Of a stretch of 39,561 bases of DNA, positions 14,863 through 23,320 are shown piece after piece (position 1 is the stretch's first letter; each line of letters opens with the position of its first letter). The stretch is from an uncultured Chryseobacterium sp. (GTDB lineage: Bacteria > Bacteroidota > Bacteroidia > Flavobacteriales > Weeksellaceae). The stretch spans positions 1 to 39,561 of the forward strand of contig NZ_CAKZIK010000019.1 of the NCBI RefSeq assembly GCF_936933875.1, in the 5' to 3' direction. The notes under the pieces are model-generated. The model ran no database searches, was not told the DNA's origin, and saw nothing but the letters and a program-made list of their open reading frames with translations. Position numbers and translations under genes: made by a program.

Positions 14863-17246
14863 TAAAATTCAAAAATAAATCCGAAATAGGGAAGTGGCGT
14901 GTTTCGGTCTGCTTTTCCGGTATCCAAAAAGTAATACTGCTCGTTCTGCGGTGCAGTTGGATTGGCAATAATTCCATTGTCGTTGTTGTCACGCTCAAGG
15001 TTAACGACCGGTAAATTGCTCGGATTTTGGGAACCATACACATTTACCACATCAATATACGTTGTGAACTGCCATTTTTTGAACACCCATTTCTTTTCAG
15101 CTCTCAGGTCGAGTTGGTGCGCAACATTTCCCCTTAAAGTATTCAGTTGAGAAAAATCCTGAACCGGACCGTTCGAAACGTTCCAAATAGTTACCAAAGC
15201 ACTTCTGCTTAAATCGTAAGGTGTTTCCGGAAGTCCGCTCTGCATTCTGAACCTTGCACCAAGATTCCAATTTCGTTTAAAAAATTTACCGGTGGTGAAA
15301 GTCAGAATATGTTTTGAATCCCAACTCGACGGCAAAAGGTTTCCGTTAACGTCAGAAAATTTAGAAAAGCCATACGTGTACGCCAAAATGCCGTAGAAAT
15401 TATTGAGCGTTCTTTTCTGTGCCAAAAATTCGATGCCGTAAGTTTCCCCAAAACCTCGTGAATCCAAAGGTTCATTGCCTACAACTCCAAAATCGGCACC
15501 CATATTGGCGAGCGAAATTTGGTTGCGCAGCGAAAAGGGATAATTGCGGTATTTTTTATAGTAACCTTCCAAGGTCAAACGGAGATTATTTTTACCGTTG
15601 AATTCCAAACCTCCCACATAATGATGGTTTTTTATGTATTTCAAGGTTTTTTGGTTTACCAAAACATTATTCAGATTGAAACCGAGCCCGGTATAAGCCG
15701 GAAGTTGGTAATAAATTCCGCTGTTCACATTAAAAGACCATCGCGGTGCAAAACGGTAACTCAACGAAATACGTGGTGAAAACTGTTTGAGTGGATTTTG
15801 CGTCGCCTCAGAAAAGTTACTGCCGTCAATTCGTGCTCCCACAGAAATCTGCAACAGATTGTCTGCCAATTTTTTGGAAGCCTGCACATACATTCCGTAT
15901 TGCAGAATACTAAGTTCAGCATCTACCACATCAAAGTTCACAGCATTCTGTGTAACCTGCTTTATCGTGGAATTATTGGTATATTTTGCAAAATTGACAT
16001 TGGTTCCTGCACTGAACTGATAATCGTTGAATTTAAAATTCCGGTCTATTCGGAATTTATTTTCTGCTTCGCGGGATTCATAATTATAGAGCAGATTTTC
16101 GGGCGTTGGTCTATTTCGGTAATACTTTGTCGCCCTGTTGTCGAGCATATTTCTACTGTAAGTAAATAGCCAATTGCCGTTTGGTGCCAAATGCCGGTAA
16201 CCTGCACCAACAGTGTAATTCCATTGTGGCGAATTTGGAAGTCGGTCTATCAAAGTAAGGTTGTAAAGCGTTTTTTTGGCATCAAAATTAAATTTGAAAT
16301 CATCTTTTGCACCTAAACCTATGAAATACAGCTCGTCGCCGGATTTGTATTTTTTTGAAACTTTAAAAGTGCCGTCATAATAACTCGGCAGAAATGGAAG
16401 ACCTATCGCTTTGAAAAGAATCTGAAGATTGGATTTTCTCACAGAAAAAAGTCCGCTCCAACTTTGGTCTTTAGAAAGTGGACCGTCCATCATCATCTGC
16501 ATATCGTCTAAGCCCAAAATAACTTTGTAGCCCAATTTGTCTTTCCTTGCCTGTTTCAGGCTAAATTCAAAAAGTGAGGAAAGCACACCGTTTCGGTTTG
16601 CAGGAAAAGCACCGCTGTAAAAATCAACATCTTTTATAAAATCTACCGTAATAATTCCGCGTGGACCACCACTTGCTCCCTGTGTCTGAAAATGGTTGAT
16701 TACGGGAACTTCAATACCATCAATGTAAAATTTATTTTCAGCAGAACTGCCACCACGAATAAAAAGATCGTTCCGGAAAGTGGCAGTGCTTCCAACGCCC
16801 GGAAAACTTAGAATAGCTTTGGAAACATCCCTGTTTGAACCTGCATTTTTCTGCACCTCCTCGCTCGAAATATTTCTGAGGGAAACAGGACTTTCCGCCG
16901 TGGTTTTGTAGATTTTTTTGGTTAAAACTACTTCTTCAATATTTTTCGCAGACTGATTTAGTCCAATGCTAAAAGTAAGATTTTGGTTCGGAACAACATT
17001 AATTTCTTTGAGGAATCCCGTGTCATAACCGGTAGCCGAAATTTCAAAAGTGTAAGTTCCGGAAGGAATATCGGAGATTCTTACATTGCCGTTTCCTGTA
17101 AATTCAGCATCTGAATTTTCTAATATTACCCTTGCCACAACTGGTTTTTTGGAAAATTCATCAAATACGGAGATGTTAACAGAACCAACCTGTGCCTTTA
17201 CCATGAAAGAAAAGATGAAACAAATAAACAGCAGTAGATTTTTCAT
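14862..17246 (-). CDS. TonB-dependent outer-membrane receptor
   Basis: A 794-residue outer-membrane protein. A signal peptide (about 1-18, LLLFICFIFSFMVKA) is followed by a carboxypeptidase-regulatory-like beta domain (about 20-95) typical of Bacteroidota receptors. The plug domain is at about 115-225 (SKAILSFPGVGS, FIRGGSSAENKFYIDG), and a beta-barrel with many aromatic strand ends fills the rest. The last residue is Phe, the usual outer-membrane sorting signal. Such receptors import siderophores, vitamins, sugars or peptides using TonB energy; the substrate cannot be read here. It is sandwiched between a marR-type gene (4-base gap) and the photolyase gene, which suggests co-regulation with the light and pigment genes. 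Confidence 0.93.
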   Translation of the reverse strand: MKNLLLFICFIFSFMVKAQVGSVNISVFDEFSKKPVVARVILENSDAEFTGNGNVRISDIPSGTYTFEISATGYDTGFLKEINVVPNQNLTFSIGLNQSAKNIEEVVLTKKIYKTTAESPVSLRNISSEEVQKNAGSNRDVSKAILSFPGVGSTATFRNDLFIRGGSSAENKFYIDGIEVPVINHFQTQGASGGPRGIITVDFIKDVDFYSGAFPANRNGVLSSLFEFSLKQARKDKLGYKVILGLDDMQMMMDGPLSKDQSWSGLFSVRKSNLQILFKAIGLPFLPSYYDGTFKVSKKYKSGDELYFIGLGAKDDFKFNFDAKKTLYNLTLIDRLPNSPQWNYTVGAGYRHLAPNGNWLFTYSRNMLDNRATKYYRNRPTPENLLYNYESREAENKFRIDRNFKFNDYQFSAGTNVNFAKYTNNSTIKQVTQNAVNFDVVDAELSILQYGMYVQASKKLADNLLQISVGARIDGSNFSEATQNPLKQFSPRISLSYRFAPRWSFNVNSGIYYQLPAYTGLGFNLNNVLVNQKTLKYIKNHHYVGGLEFNGKNNLRLTLEGYYKKYRNYPFSLRNQISLANMGADFGVVGNEPLDSRGFGETYGIEFLAQKRTLNNFYGILAYTYGFSKFSDVNGNLLPSSWDSKHILTFTTGKFFKRNWNLGARFRMQSGLPETPYDLSRSALVTIWNVSNGPVQDFSQLNTLRGNVAHQLDLRAEKKWVFKKWQFTTYIDVVNVYGSQNPSNLPVVNLERDNNDNGIIANPTAPQNEQYYFLDTGKADRNTPLPYFGFIFEF

Positions 17247-17250
17247 ACAA

Positions 17251-17892
17251 TTATTTTCGGGTAAGTTTTACAATATCTGTAATGTTTCTGTCCTTGTGTT
17301 CGTGGTAAATGGTAAAGTGGAAATCGTTCAGTTTTTTTAAAGAGATCAAAAGCGTTGCTTTTTCCTCATCCGTTAAATCTGCCGAAAGAATTTTAGCAAC
17401 AGTCGTTACTTCCTGCGTAGAATTTTTAAACAGTTCCATTCCCGCTTCTGTAATTTTCACGCGTTTTGTGCGTTTGTCTTTTGCATCGTCGTATTCCTCT
17501 ACCAAACCGTTTTTAATAAGTCTCTTAATGATTTCGATGCCGGTTTGTTTTTCGTGACCGTTTTTTTCCACGAGTTGCATTTTCGTAAGGGAATCGTAAT
17601 CGGCAAGGCGGTAAAGATAGGTGAATTCCTCATTGGCCAACTGCGGAAAATTTGCCAAACCTTTCCTAATCATCTGTTTGGCGAAACGGTTCAGTAACAA
17701 AATCTGTTTGCAGATTTCATTTTCCAGATCATTAACCTGCAAATCGTGCTTTTCAAAAAGATGGCGAGGATTTTCTTTTTCATAAGCTTTTTTATTCAGC
17801 CAAATTCTAAAATCTTCCATCGAACCAGATTTGCTTTCATTGCTGAAAATTTCTAATTCGGAAATCATATTTTTAAGTAAAGTAAAATCCAT
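17251..17892 (-). CDS. MarR-family transcriptional regulator
   Basis: A 213-residue regulator with a winged helix-turn-helix at about residues 87-155. The recognition-helix region is QTGIEIIKRLIKNGLVEEY and the wing carries DDAKDKRTKRVKITEAG, a MarR hallmark. The N-terminal 80 residues are a helical dimerisation part, longer than in minimal MarR proteins. The gene is first in an operon with the TonB receptor and photolyase genes and is divergent from crtI. It probably controls both units from the shared 92-base promoter region, which contains a palindrome. The inducing signal is unknown; light, redox state or a lipophilic ligand are all plausible. Confidence 0.9.
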   Translation of the reverse strand: MDFTLLKNMISELEIFSNESKSGSMEDFRIWLNKKAYEKENPRHLFEKHDLQVNDLENEICKQILLLNRFAKQMIRKGLANFPQLANEEFTYLYRLADYDSLTKMQLVEKNGHEKQTGIEIIKRLIKNGLVEEYDDAKDKRTKRVKITEAGMELFKNSTQEVTTVAKILSADLTDEEKATLLISLKKLNDFHFTIYHEHKDRNITDIVKLTRK

Positions 17893-17909
17893 CTGGAAAT
17901 TTTGTAAAA

Positions 17910-17917
17910 CAAATTTA
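17910..17917 (-). promoter_or_regulatory. Putative -7 element of the marR operon
   Basis: The minus strand reads TAAATTTG, an exact TAnnTTTG match, 18 bases before the marR start codon. It abuts the palindrome at 17918-17933. Confidence 0.5.
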
Positions 17918-17933
17918 GTAAAATATTTTTTAC
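17918..17933. promoter_or_regulatory. Palindrome between divergent promoters, putative MarR operator
   Basis: GTAAAA and TTTTAC arms flank a four-base centre. The site lies between the predicted -7 elements of the marR and crtI units, so a bound dimer could block both. Confidence 0.45.
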
Positions 17934-17950
17934 ATTTTAAAAAAATAGTA

Positions 17951-17958
17951 TAACTTTG
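17951..17958 (+). promoter_or_regulatory. Putative -7 element of the crt operon
   Basis: TAACTTTG is an exact TAnnTTTG match, 26 bases before the crtI start codon. No clear -33 TTTG is visible, which would fit an activated or weak promoter. Confidence 0.5.
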
Positions 17959-17984
17959 GACTACATTAATTTTCGCCTTTTACT

Positions 17985-19448
17985 ATGAAAAGTGTAATTA
18001 TTATTGGCTCCGGTTTTTCTTCAATCGCTTCAGCTTGTTATCTAGCCAAAGCGGGGCACAAAGTGACTGTTTTGGAGAAAAATGAGCAGTTGGGTGGTAG
18101 AGCCTCGCTTTGGGAAAAAGACGGCTTCCGATTCGATATGGGACCGAGTTGGTATTGGATGCCCGATATATTTGAGAGATTTTTTAACGATTTTGGTAAA
18201 AAAGTGTCGGATTATTATCAACTTGAAAAGTTGGCGCCGGCTTACCGAGTTTTTTTTGGTAAAGACGATTACATTGATGTGGAAGATACGCCCGAAAAAA
18301 TTGTCGAAACATTTGAAAACATTGAAAAGGGCAGTGGAAAACATCTTAAAAAATTCCTGAATCAATCACGGGAAAATTACAGAATCGCTATGCAGGATTT
18401 GGTCTATAATCCCGGACTTTCCCTGTTGGAATTGGTGTCGCCGGAAACAGCGATGCGACTTCATCTTTTTGTGAAAAATATTTCTCAGCAGGTGCGCAAA
18501 GACATCAAAAATCCTAAATTAAGGAGTATTTTGGAATTTCCGGTCTTGTTTCTCGGGGCAAAACCTAATGAAACACCTGCTTTCTACAATTTTATGAACC
18601 ACGCCGATTTTGGTTTGGGAACGTGGTATCCGAAAGGTGGATTCAATGCGGTTGCCAAAGGAATGGTAGCATTGGCAAAAGAACTCGGTGTTGAATTTTT
18701 AACCAATGAAGCCGTAACTTCTTTTGAATATGAAAATAACCAAATCGAAATCGTAAAGACTGAAAAAAACCTTTACAAAGCTGATGTAGTGGTTTCCGGA
18801 GCAGACTATGCGCACACAGAAAAACTGTTGAATGGTCATAAAAATTATTCTGAGGAGTATTGGATGAAGAAGACTTTCGCGCCGTCCTCACTTCTTTACT
18901 ATGTCGCTTTCGACCGAAAAGTCAAAAATCTTCTGCACCACAATCTCTTTTTTGATACGGATTTTGAAGCACACGCTCAAGAAATTTACGACACCAAAGT
19001 GTTCCCGAAAAAACCATTGTTCTATGCCAATTTTTCCAGCAAGACAGATGATTCACTTTGTCCGGACGGCAAAGAAATCGGTTTTTTCCTGATTCCTGTA
19101 GCGGTAGATTTGGAAGACAATGCAGAAATTCACGAAAAATATTTTGAACTCATTATGGAGCGCATCGAAAAATGCACGGGAGAAAACTTACGCGATGCGG
19201 TGCTGTTCAAAAGGTCTTTCGGCGTGAACGATTTTAAGGAACGCTACAATTCCTGCCGTGGAAATGCTTACGGTTTGGCGAATACTTTGTTGCAGACCTC
19301 TATTTTAAGACCGTCCATCAAGAACAAAAAAATTAAAAACTTTTTCTACACCGGTCAGTTAACGGTTCCGGGACCCGGCGTTCCGCCCGCAATTATCTCG
19401 GGAAAAGTTGTTACGGATTACATCCTCAAAACACAGATTCTATCATAA
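17985..19448 (+). CDS. crtI: Phytoene desaturase (CrtI type)
   Basis: A 487-residue FAD-dependent desaturase that converts colourless phytoene to lycopene in the membrane. The N-terminal dinucleotide-binding motif is IIGSGFSSIASACYLAKAGH, followed by the acidic end of beta-2 (VLEKNEQLGGRAS) and the FDMGPSWYWMP motif shared by CrtI enzymes. The C-terminal FAD motif YTGQLTVPGPGVPPAIISGK is typical of the family. Length is normal. It opens an operon with crtB and later pathway genes. A geranylgeranyl diphosphate synthase gene (crtE) is not in the window, so substrate supply must be encoded elsewhere. Confidence 0.95.
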   Translation: MKSVIIIGSGFSSIASACYLAKAGHKVTVLEKNEQLGGRASLWEKDGFRFDMGPSWYWMPDIFERFFNDFGKKVSDYYQLEKLAPAYRVFFGKDDYIDVEDTPEKIVETFENIEKGSGKHLKKFLNQSRENYRIAMQDLVYNPGLSLLELVSPETAMRLHLFVKNISQQVRKDIKNPKLRSILEFPVLFLGAKPNETPAFYNFMNHADFGLGTWYPKGGFNAVAKGMVALAKELGVEFLTNEAVTSFEYENNQIEIVKTEKNLYKADVVVSGADYAHTEKLLNGHKNYSEEYWMKKTFAPSSLLYYVAFDRKVKNLLHHNLFFDTDFEAHAQEIYDTKVFPKKPLFYANFSSKTDDSLCPDGKEIGFFLIPVAVDLEDNAEIHEKYFELIMERIEKCTGENLRDAVLFKRSFGVNDFKERYNSCRGNAYGLANTLLQTSILRPSIKNKKIKNFFYTGQLTVPGPGVPPAIISGKVVTDYILKTQILS

Positions 19449-19474
19449 ATAAAATCCAAATCACAAAATTTAGT

Positions 19475-20320
19475 ATGAACAATCTGCATTTATATAACGA
19501 CATTTCAGGATTGGCTTCCAAGATGGTCACCGAAAAATACAGCACTTCTTTTTCGCGTGCTTCCACGTTGTTTAAGCCGGAGATTCGTCAGCACATCTAC
19601 AATATCTACGGTTTTGTAAGGTTGGCCGATGAAATTGTGGATACCTTTCACGGTTTTGATAAAGCCCAACTTTTGCAGGAATTTGAGGATAGTTACCGAA
19701 AAGCGCTTCAGCACGGTATTTCGCTTAATCCTATTTTGCAGTCGTTCTGCAGTACCCAAAAACAAATGGGAATTACTCAGGAACTTGTGGATGCTTTTCT
19801 GCATTCGATGCGGATGGACCTTGGAGAAATTCAGGATTTTAATGATGAAAAATATCAGGAATATATCTACGGAAGTGCAGAAGTGGTAGGTTTAATGTGT
19901 CTTAAGGTTTTTGTAAAAGGCAACACGGCGGAGTATGATCAACTGAAACCTTATGCGCAAAGTTTGGGCGCCGCTTTTCAGAAAATCAATTTTTTACGCG
20001 ATATTTCGGCGGATTATAATGATTTGGGTCGGATGTATTTTCCTGGCGTTAATTTTAAAAGTTTTTCCAGGGAAGACAAGTGCCAGATCGAAAAGGACAT
20101 CGCCCAAGATTTTGAACACGCACTTATTGGTATTAAGATGCTTCCCATTTCCTCCAAACTGGCTGTTTTTATGGCGTATAAATATTACACCAATCTGTTT
20201 AAAAAAATTAAAAAATGCAAACCGGAAGTTCTTTTACAGAAAAGAATCCGGGTGTCCAACGCAAGAAAAATTTATCTTTTCGGCGAAATGATGATTAACC
20301 AAAAGTTTAATTTGTTATGA
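19475..20320 (+). CDS. crtB: Phytoene synthase (CrtB)
   Basis: A 281-residue squalene/phytoene synthase that joins two geranylgeranyl diphosphates into phytoene. The first aspartate-rich motif is ADEIVDTFHG (Asp52, Asp56). The second region reads FQKINFLRDISADYNDLGR (Asn172, Asp176, Asp180) and ends in the conserved MYFPG. The protein lacks a signal peptide and is expected at the inner face of the membrane. It follows crtI by 26 bases and overlaps the next gene by four (ATGA), which indicates one transcript. Confidence 0.95.
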   Translation: MNNLHLYNDISGLASKMVTEKYSTSFSRASTLFKPEIRQHIYNIYGFVRLADEIVDTFHGFDKAQLLQEFEDSYRKALQHGISLNPILQSFCSTQKQMGITQELVDAFLHSMRMDLGEIQDFNDEKYQEYIYGSAEVVGLMCLKVFVKGNTAEYDQLKPYAQSLGAAFQKINFLRDISADYNDLGRMYFPGVNFKSFSREDKCQIEKDIAQDFEHALIGIKMLPISSKLAVFMAYKYYTNLFKKIKKCKPEVLLQKRIRVSNARKIYLFGEMMINQKFNLL

Positions 20321-20778
20321 TACGCCGCACACTGTTATTATCTTTTTTATTGATGGGAGTAATGTCTTTTTCACAGAATTTTAAAGAATTCCGCGCCTTG
20401 ATGAAAACCGGCGAAAGTTCGGAAACTTCAGCAAAATTACTGATCAAAAGATCGGCAGAGGAGTTGCAGGCTCAGAAAAAACCTGTGTATGAAGCATTTT
20501 TGGCAGTGGGAAATTTTTTTATGGCAAAACACGCCATTAACCCATTGAAAAAAATGTCCTATTTTAAGCAGGGAAAAAAAATGTTGGAAGATGCGGTACG
20601 GAAAGATCCCAAAAATCTTGAAATCAGACTGATGCGTTTAATCTCGCAGGAGAAAACCCCAAAAATGTTGGGATACAACCAAAATATTACTGAAGACCGC
20701 AATTTTCTGGAAAAAGAATATCTAAACACGAATGATGAGGATTTAAAAATCTACATCAAAAAATATTTAAAACTTTAA
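20317..20778 (+). CDS. Small secreted protein in the crt operon, TPR-like
   Basis: A 153-residue protein of unknown function. Residues 1-19 form a signal peptide (LLLSFLLMGVMSFSQ). The rest is helical and lysine-rich, with repeat-like segments such as KQGKKMLEDAVRKDPKNLEIRLM, split here for description, that recall a tetratricopeptide helix pair. It probably works in the periplasm. The start overlaps the crtB stop, and crtZ follows after five bases, so it is made together with the carotenoid enzymes. No catalytic motif is visible. It may assist membrane or pigment assembly, but that rests on position only. Confidence 0.8.
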   Translation: MIRRTLLLSFLLMGVMSFSQNFKEFRALMKTGESSETSAKLLIKRSAEELQAQKKPVYEAFLAVGNFFMAKHAINPLKKMSYFKQGKKMLEDAVRKDPKNLEIRLMRLISQEKTPKMLGYNQNITEDRNFLEKEYLNTNDEDLKIYIKKYLKL

Positions 20779-20783
20779 GCACA

Positions 20784-21257
20784 ATGCAAATTCTGTTGTA
20801 TATATTGCTCACCATCAGCGTTTTCGTGATGATGGAAGGCGTAACCTGGCTGACGCATAAATTTGTGATGCACGGTTTTGGGTGGTATTTTCACGAAGAC
20901 CATCATCAACCCGGATATCCGCACGTCTTCGAAAAAAATGATTTCTTTTTTGTGGTTTTTGCCATTCCGAGTATAGCGCTTTTTTATTTCGGAACTTTGG
21001 GCGGAATTAACTGGATGTTTTTCGTGGGACTCGGAATTTTGTGCTACGGAATCTGTTATTTTCTGGTTCATGATGTGTTGATTCACCGCCGTTTTAAGTG
21101 GTTTGACAATACGAATAACTGGTATTTGAGAGGGCTGAGAAAGGCCCACAAAATGCACCACAAACACCTCGGAAAAGAACACGGCGAATGTTTCGGAATG
21201 CTGTTTGTGCCGTTGAAATATTTCCGTGAAGCAAGGGCATCACTTCAAAATTCTTAA
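20784..21257 (+). CDS. crtZ: Beta-carotene hydroxylase (CrtZ type)
   Basis: A 157-residue membrane di-iron hydroxylase of the fatty-acid hydroxylase superfamily that adds 3-hydroxyl groups to beta-carotene rings to give zeaxanthin. The histidine boxes are all present: HKFVMH (25-30), HEDHH (37-41), HDVLIHRR (96-103) and HKMHHKH (122-128). Hydrophobic stretches near 3-20, 55-70 and 77-95 are membrane segments. Length matches bacterial CrtZ. It precedes a lycopene cyclase gene that begins near its end. Confidence 0.94.
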   Translation: MQILLYILLTISVFVMMEGVTWLTHKFVMHGFGWYFHEDHHQPGYPHVFEKNDFFFVVFAIPSIALFYFGTLGGINWMFFVGLGILCYGICYFLVHDVLIHRRFKWFDNTNNWYLRGLRKAHKMHHKHLGKEHGECFGMLFVPLKYFREARASLQNS

Positions 21258-21990
21258 ATTTTTGGAAAAGTATTATTACCTTTTTCTGAACATCGCAAGT
21301 TTTGCAGTGCCGTTCCTTTTCAGTTTTGAAAGGCGGTGGATGCACTTCATCCGTTTCTGGAAACCGTATTTTTTGTCCATCATCATTACCGGGCTGTTTT
21401 TCATTTTGTGGGATATTTATTTCGCCTACGAGAATGTTTGGGGTTTTAATGAAAAATATCTTGTCGGTATCAACTGGTTTAAGCTTCCGATAGAAGAATG
21501 GATGTTTTTTTTGCTCATTCCTTATTCCAGCAATTTTATTCATTACTCGATGGAATATTTTTTTCCGAAATTTCAATTGTCCGAAAAAGTATCAAGATTG
21601 ATGGTTATTATTATGATGTTGGTAGGACTTACAGTTACCATTTTCAACTATGACAAGACTTATACGGTAGTAAACTTTGGTGTTTATACCATTTTGATGC
21701 TCCTTCAATTAGTTTTTAAATGGCCTTATATCAGAAGATTTTTATTAAGTTTCATCCTCATTTATATTCCGTTTTATTTTGTGAATTCTGCGCTTACCGG
21801 TTCCTATTCCGAAGAACCTGTGGTTTTTTACGATAACGCTGAAAATCTTGGTATCCGCATCGGAACAATGCCGTTGGAAGACAGTTTCTACTGTTTTTCG
21901 ATGCTGTATGGAAGTGTGGTTTTGTTTGAATATTTCCGACGTAAATGGAATTATTGCCTGAGTATGAATGTTAAAAATTGTAGAGAATGA
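21226..21990 (+). CDS. Lycopene cyclase (CrtYcd-like membrane type)
   Basis: A protein of about 240-254 residues with six to seven hydrophobic segments. It has the duplicated motifs of the heterodimer-type/fused lycopene cyclases: IEEWMFFLLIPYSSN in the first half and PLEDSFYCFSML in the second. It would close the ends of lycopene to make beta-carotene. The ATG at 21226 overlaps crtZ by 32 bases. An in-frame TTG at 21262, just after the crtZ stop, gives MEKYYYLFLN, which looks more like the usual N-terminus of the family and may be the true start. The stop overlaps the next gene by four bases. Confidence 0.9.
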   Translation: MKQGHHFKILKFLEKYYYLFLNIASFAVPFLFSFERRWMHFIRFWKPYFLSIIITGLFFILWDIYFAYENVWGFNEKYLVGINWFKLPIEEWMFFLLIPYSSNFIHYSMEYFFPKFQLSEKVSRLMVIIMMLVGLTVTIFNYDKTYTVVNFGVYTILMLLQLVFKWPYIRRFLLSFILIYIPFYFVNSALTGSYSEEPVVFYDNAENLGIRIGTMPLEDSFYCFSMLYGSVVLFEYFRRKWNYCLSMNVKNCRE

Positions 21991-22469
21991 AAATTAATAT
22001 CGTAAAACAGTCGGGAATCTATACACTTACTTCGGAGCAGATCATCAATGCTTCGATGGATGAAGTCTGGGATTTTTTTACGCTTCCCAAAAATCTGGAT
22101 AAAATTACACCCGGAGAAATGAAATTCTCCATCACCAACCAACCCGGCGAAAAAACCTATGCCGGACAAATCATAACCTATAAAATCGGCATTTTACCGT
22201 TTATAAACAGCAACTGGATTACCGAAATTACGCATCTTGAAGAAGAGAAATTTTTCGTTGACGAACAGCGTTTCGGTCCCTATGCCATGTGGCACCACGA
22301 ACATCGTTTCGAGAAAACCTCCGATGGAAAAGTAAAAATGACCGATATTGTGAACTACAAACTTCCGCTGGGAATTTTGGGTAGATTAATGATGGGGAAG
22401 ATAATATCCAAAAGAGTACTGAATATTTTTACACACCGTTTTCAGATAATAAATGATATTTTTCGGTAA
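21987..22469 (+). CDS. SRPBCC-family lipid/ligand-binding protein
   Basis: A 160-residue START/Bet v1-like (SRPBCC) protein. Its N-terminal segment INASMDEVWDFFTLPKNLDKITP is typical of cyclase/dehydrase-type members. The middle has WHHEHRFEK and the end KLPLGILGRLMMGKI, the long C-terminal helix that closes the hydrophobic cavity. No signal peptide is visible. It overlaps the lycopene cyclase gene and ends the crt operon. In flavobacterial carotenoid clusters such proteins are common neighbours and could bind or present hydrophobic intermediates; direct evidence in the sequence is limited to the fold. Confidence 0.88.
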   Translation: MKINIVKQSGIYTLTSEQIINASMDEVWDFFTLPKNLDKITPGEMKFSITNQPGEKTYAGQIITYKIGILPFINSNWITEITHLEEEKFFVDEQRFGPYAMWHHEHRFEKTSDGKVKMTDIVNYKLPLGILGRLMMGKIISKRVLNIFTHRFQIINDIFR

Positions 22470-22745
22470 TTGAATAACTGTTGCAGCTGGAATGATTTGT
22501 TCATCAGGAATCCGTTGCAGTACATCTTTTGCGGCTTTGGATTGATGGAGGTATCCGTCAGTATTCCCTGTCTTTTAATAGTAAACAACATTGTTTCATC
22601 TGCCTCATCAGTTGGATGCAGAATAGGAACACCTTCTAAAACTTCTGTAATGGGTTGCATAAAGCTGTAGAATTTTCCACAATACAATCCGCGTGTGCTC
22701 TGGAGTAATATACTGTTTTTCTTTTACTTCTATAACTTTTGGTGA
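22442..22745 (-). pseudogene. Possible gene relic, minus strand
   Basis: The minus strand contains a protein-like stretch (FYSFMQPITEVLEGVPILHP, DEADETMLFTIKRQGILTD, KMYCNGFLMNKSFQLQQL) without its own convincing start. One frame further upstream reads VIEVKEKQYITPEHTR, as if a single-base change had shifted the frame near 22693. I do not recognise the family, and chance cannot be excluded. The rest of the gap up to 22930 is AT-rich with no gene that I can support. Confidence 0.3.
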
Positions 22746-22945
22746 GCGAGTGTTTAATGGTGATCTATTTTAAATAGTATAAAAATTGACTGCTGTTTAA
22801 CCGAAATAGCCCATTACTTGCCGATTTAACATTTTTTTTCTTGCAATTCCTTTGATAGTGCAGTTGTTGGTTTATTGTGGAAAACTTTTCCTGCTTAAAG
22901 TCTGTGTATTAACATCATACAGCGAAAAAAAATGGTTTTATTCAC

Positions 22946-22953
22946 TATTTTTG
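22946..22953 (+). promoter_or_regulatory. Putative -7 element of the HTH gene
   Basis: TATTTTTG matches TAnnTTTG exactly and lies 54 bases before the start of the small HTH gene. Confidence 0.4.
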
Positions 22954-23006
22954 TATTTAAGCACAGGAGGAAACATTTGTTGTTGGCCTGATGAAAAGAA
23001 ACAGTT

Positions 23007-23249
23007 ATGAACGAACGGAAGAAAAATGAGAACCGACCCGGATACCGAAGACCACAGTTTATAGCTGAAAAGCAGCCGCTGGAAAGAAAGTATTACGACA
23101 ATGCGGATATGATGCAGCTCTTCAATATTTCGCAGCGTACGCTCCAGCGTTGGCGTGATGAAGGAACCATCCCCTTTAAAAAAGTGCGCGGGAAAATCTT
23201 CTATGTTGCCGCAGAGGTGGATGAATTTATGAGAGGAGACAGCAACTAA
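23007..23249 (+). CDS. Small helix-turn-helix protein (excisionase/MerR-like)
   Basis: An 80-residue basic protein. Residues 30-76 form an excisionase-type or MerR-like helix-turn-helix: YYDNADMMQLFNISQRTLQR, then WRDEGTIPFKKVRGKIFYV, where the second part is the wing. Proteins of this pattern in Bacteroidota are often encoded near mobile elements and act as DNA-bending regulators. The N-terminal 25 residues are rich in Arg, Lys and Asn and probably disordered. It stands alone with its own promoter-like site and a strong terminator. No integrase gene is nearby, so a housekeeping regulator or an orphan of a lost element are both possible. Confidence 0.8.
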   Translation: MNERKKNENRPGYRRPQFIAEKQPLERKYYDNADMMQLFNISQRTLQRWRDEGTIPFKKVRGKIFYVAAEVDEFMRGDSN

Positions 23250-23264
23250 TTTTTACGGTAAAAT

Positions 23265-23297
23265 AAAATACCGCAGGTCGCAGACCTGCGGTATTTT
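23265..23297. terminator. Strong bidirectional terminator
   Basis: A perfect 15-bp stem (AAAATACCGCAGGTC and its complement) with loop GCA. Thymine runs follow on both strands. It separates the convergent HTH and DUF6266 genes and serves both. Confidence 0.92.
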
Positions 23298-23320
23298 TTG
23301 TGCTGAAAATTTAGATTTCA

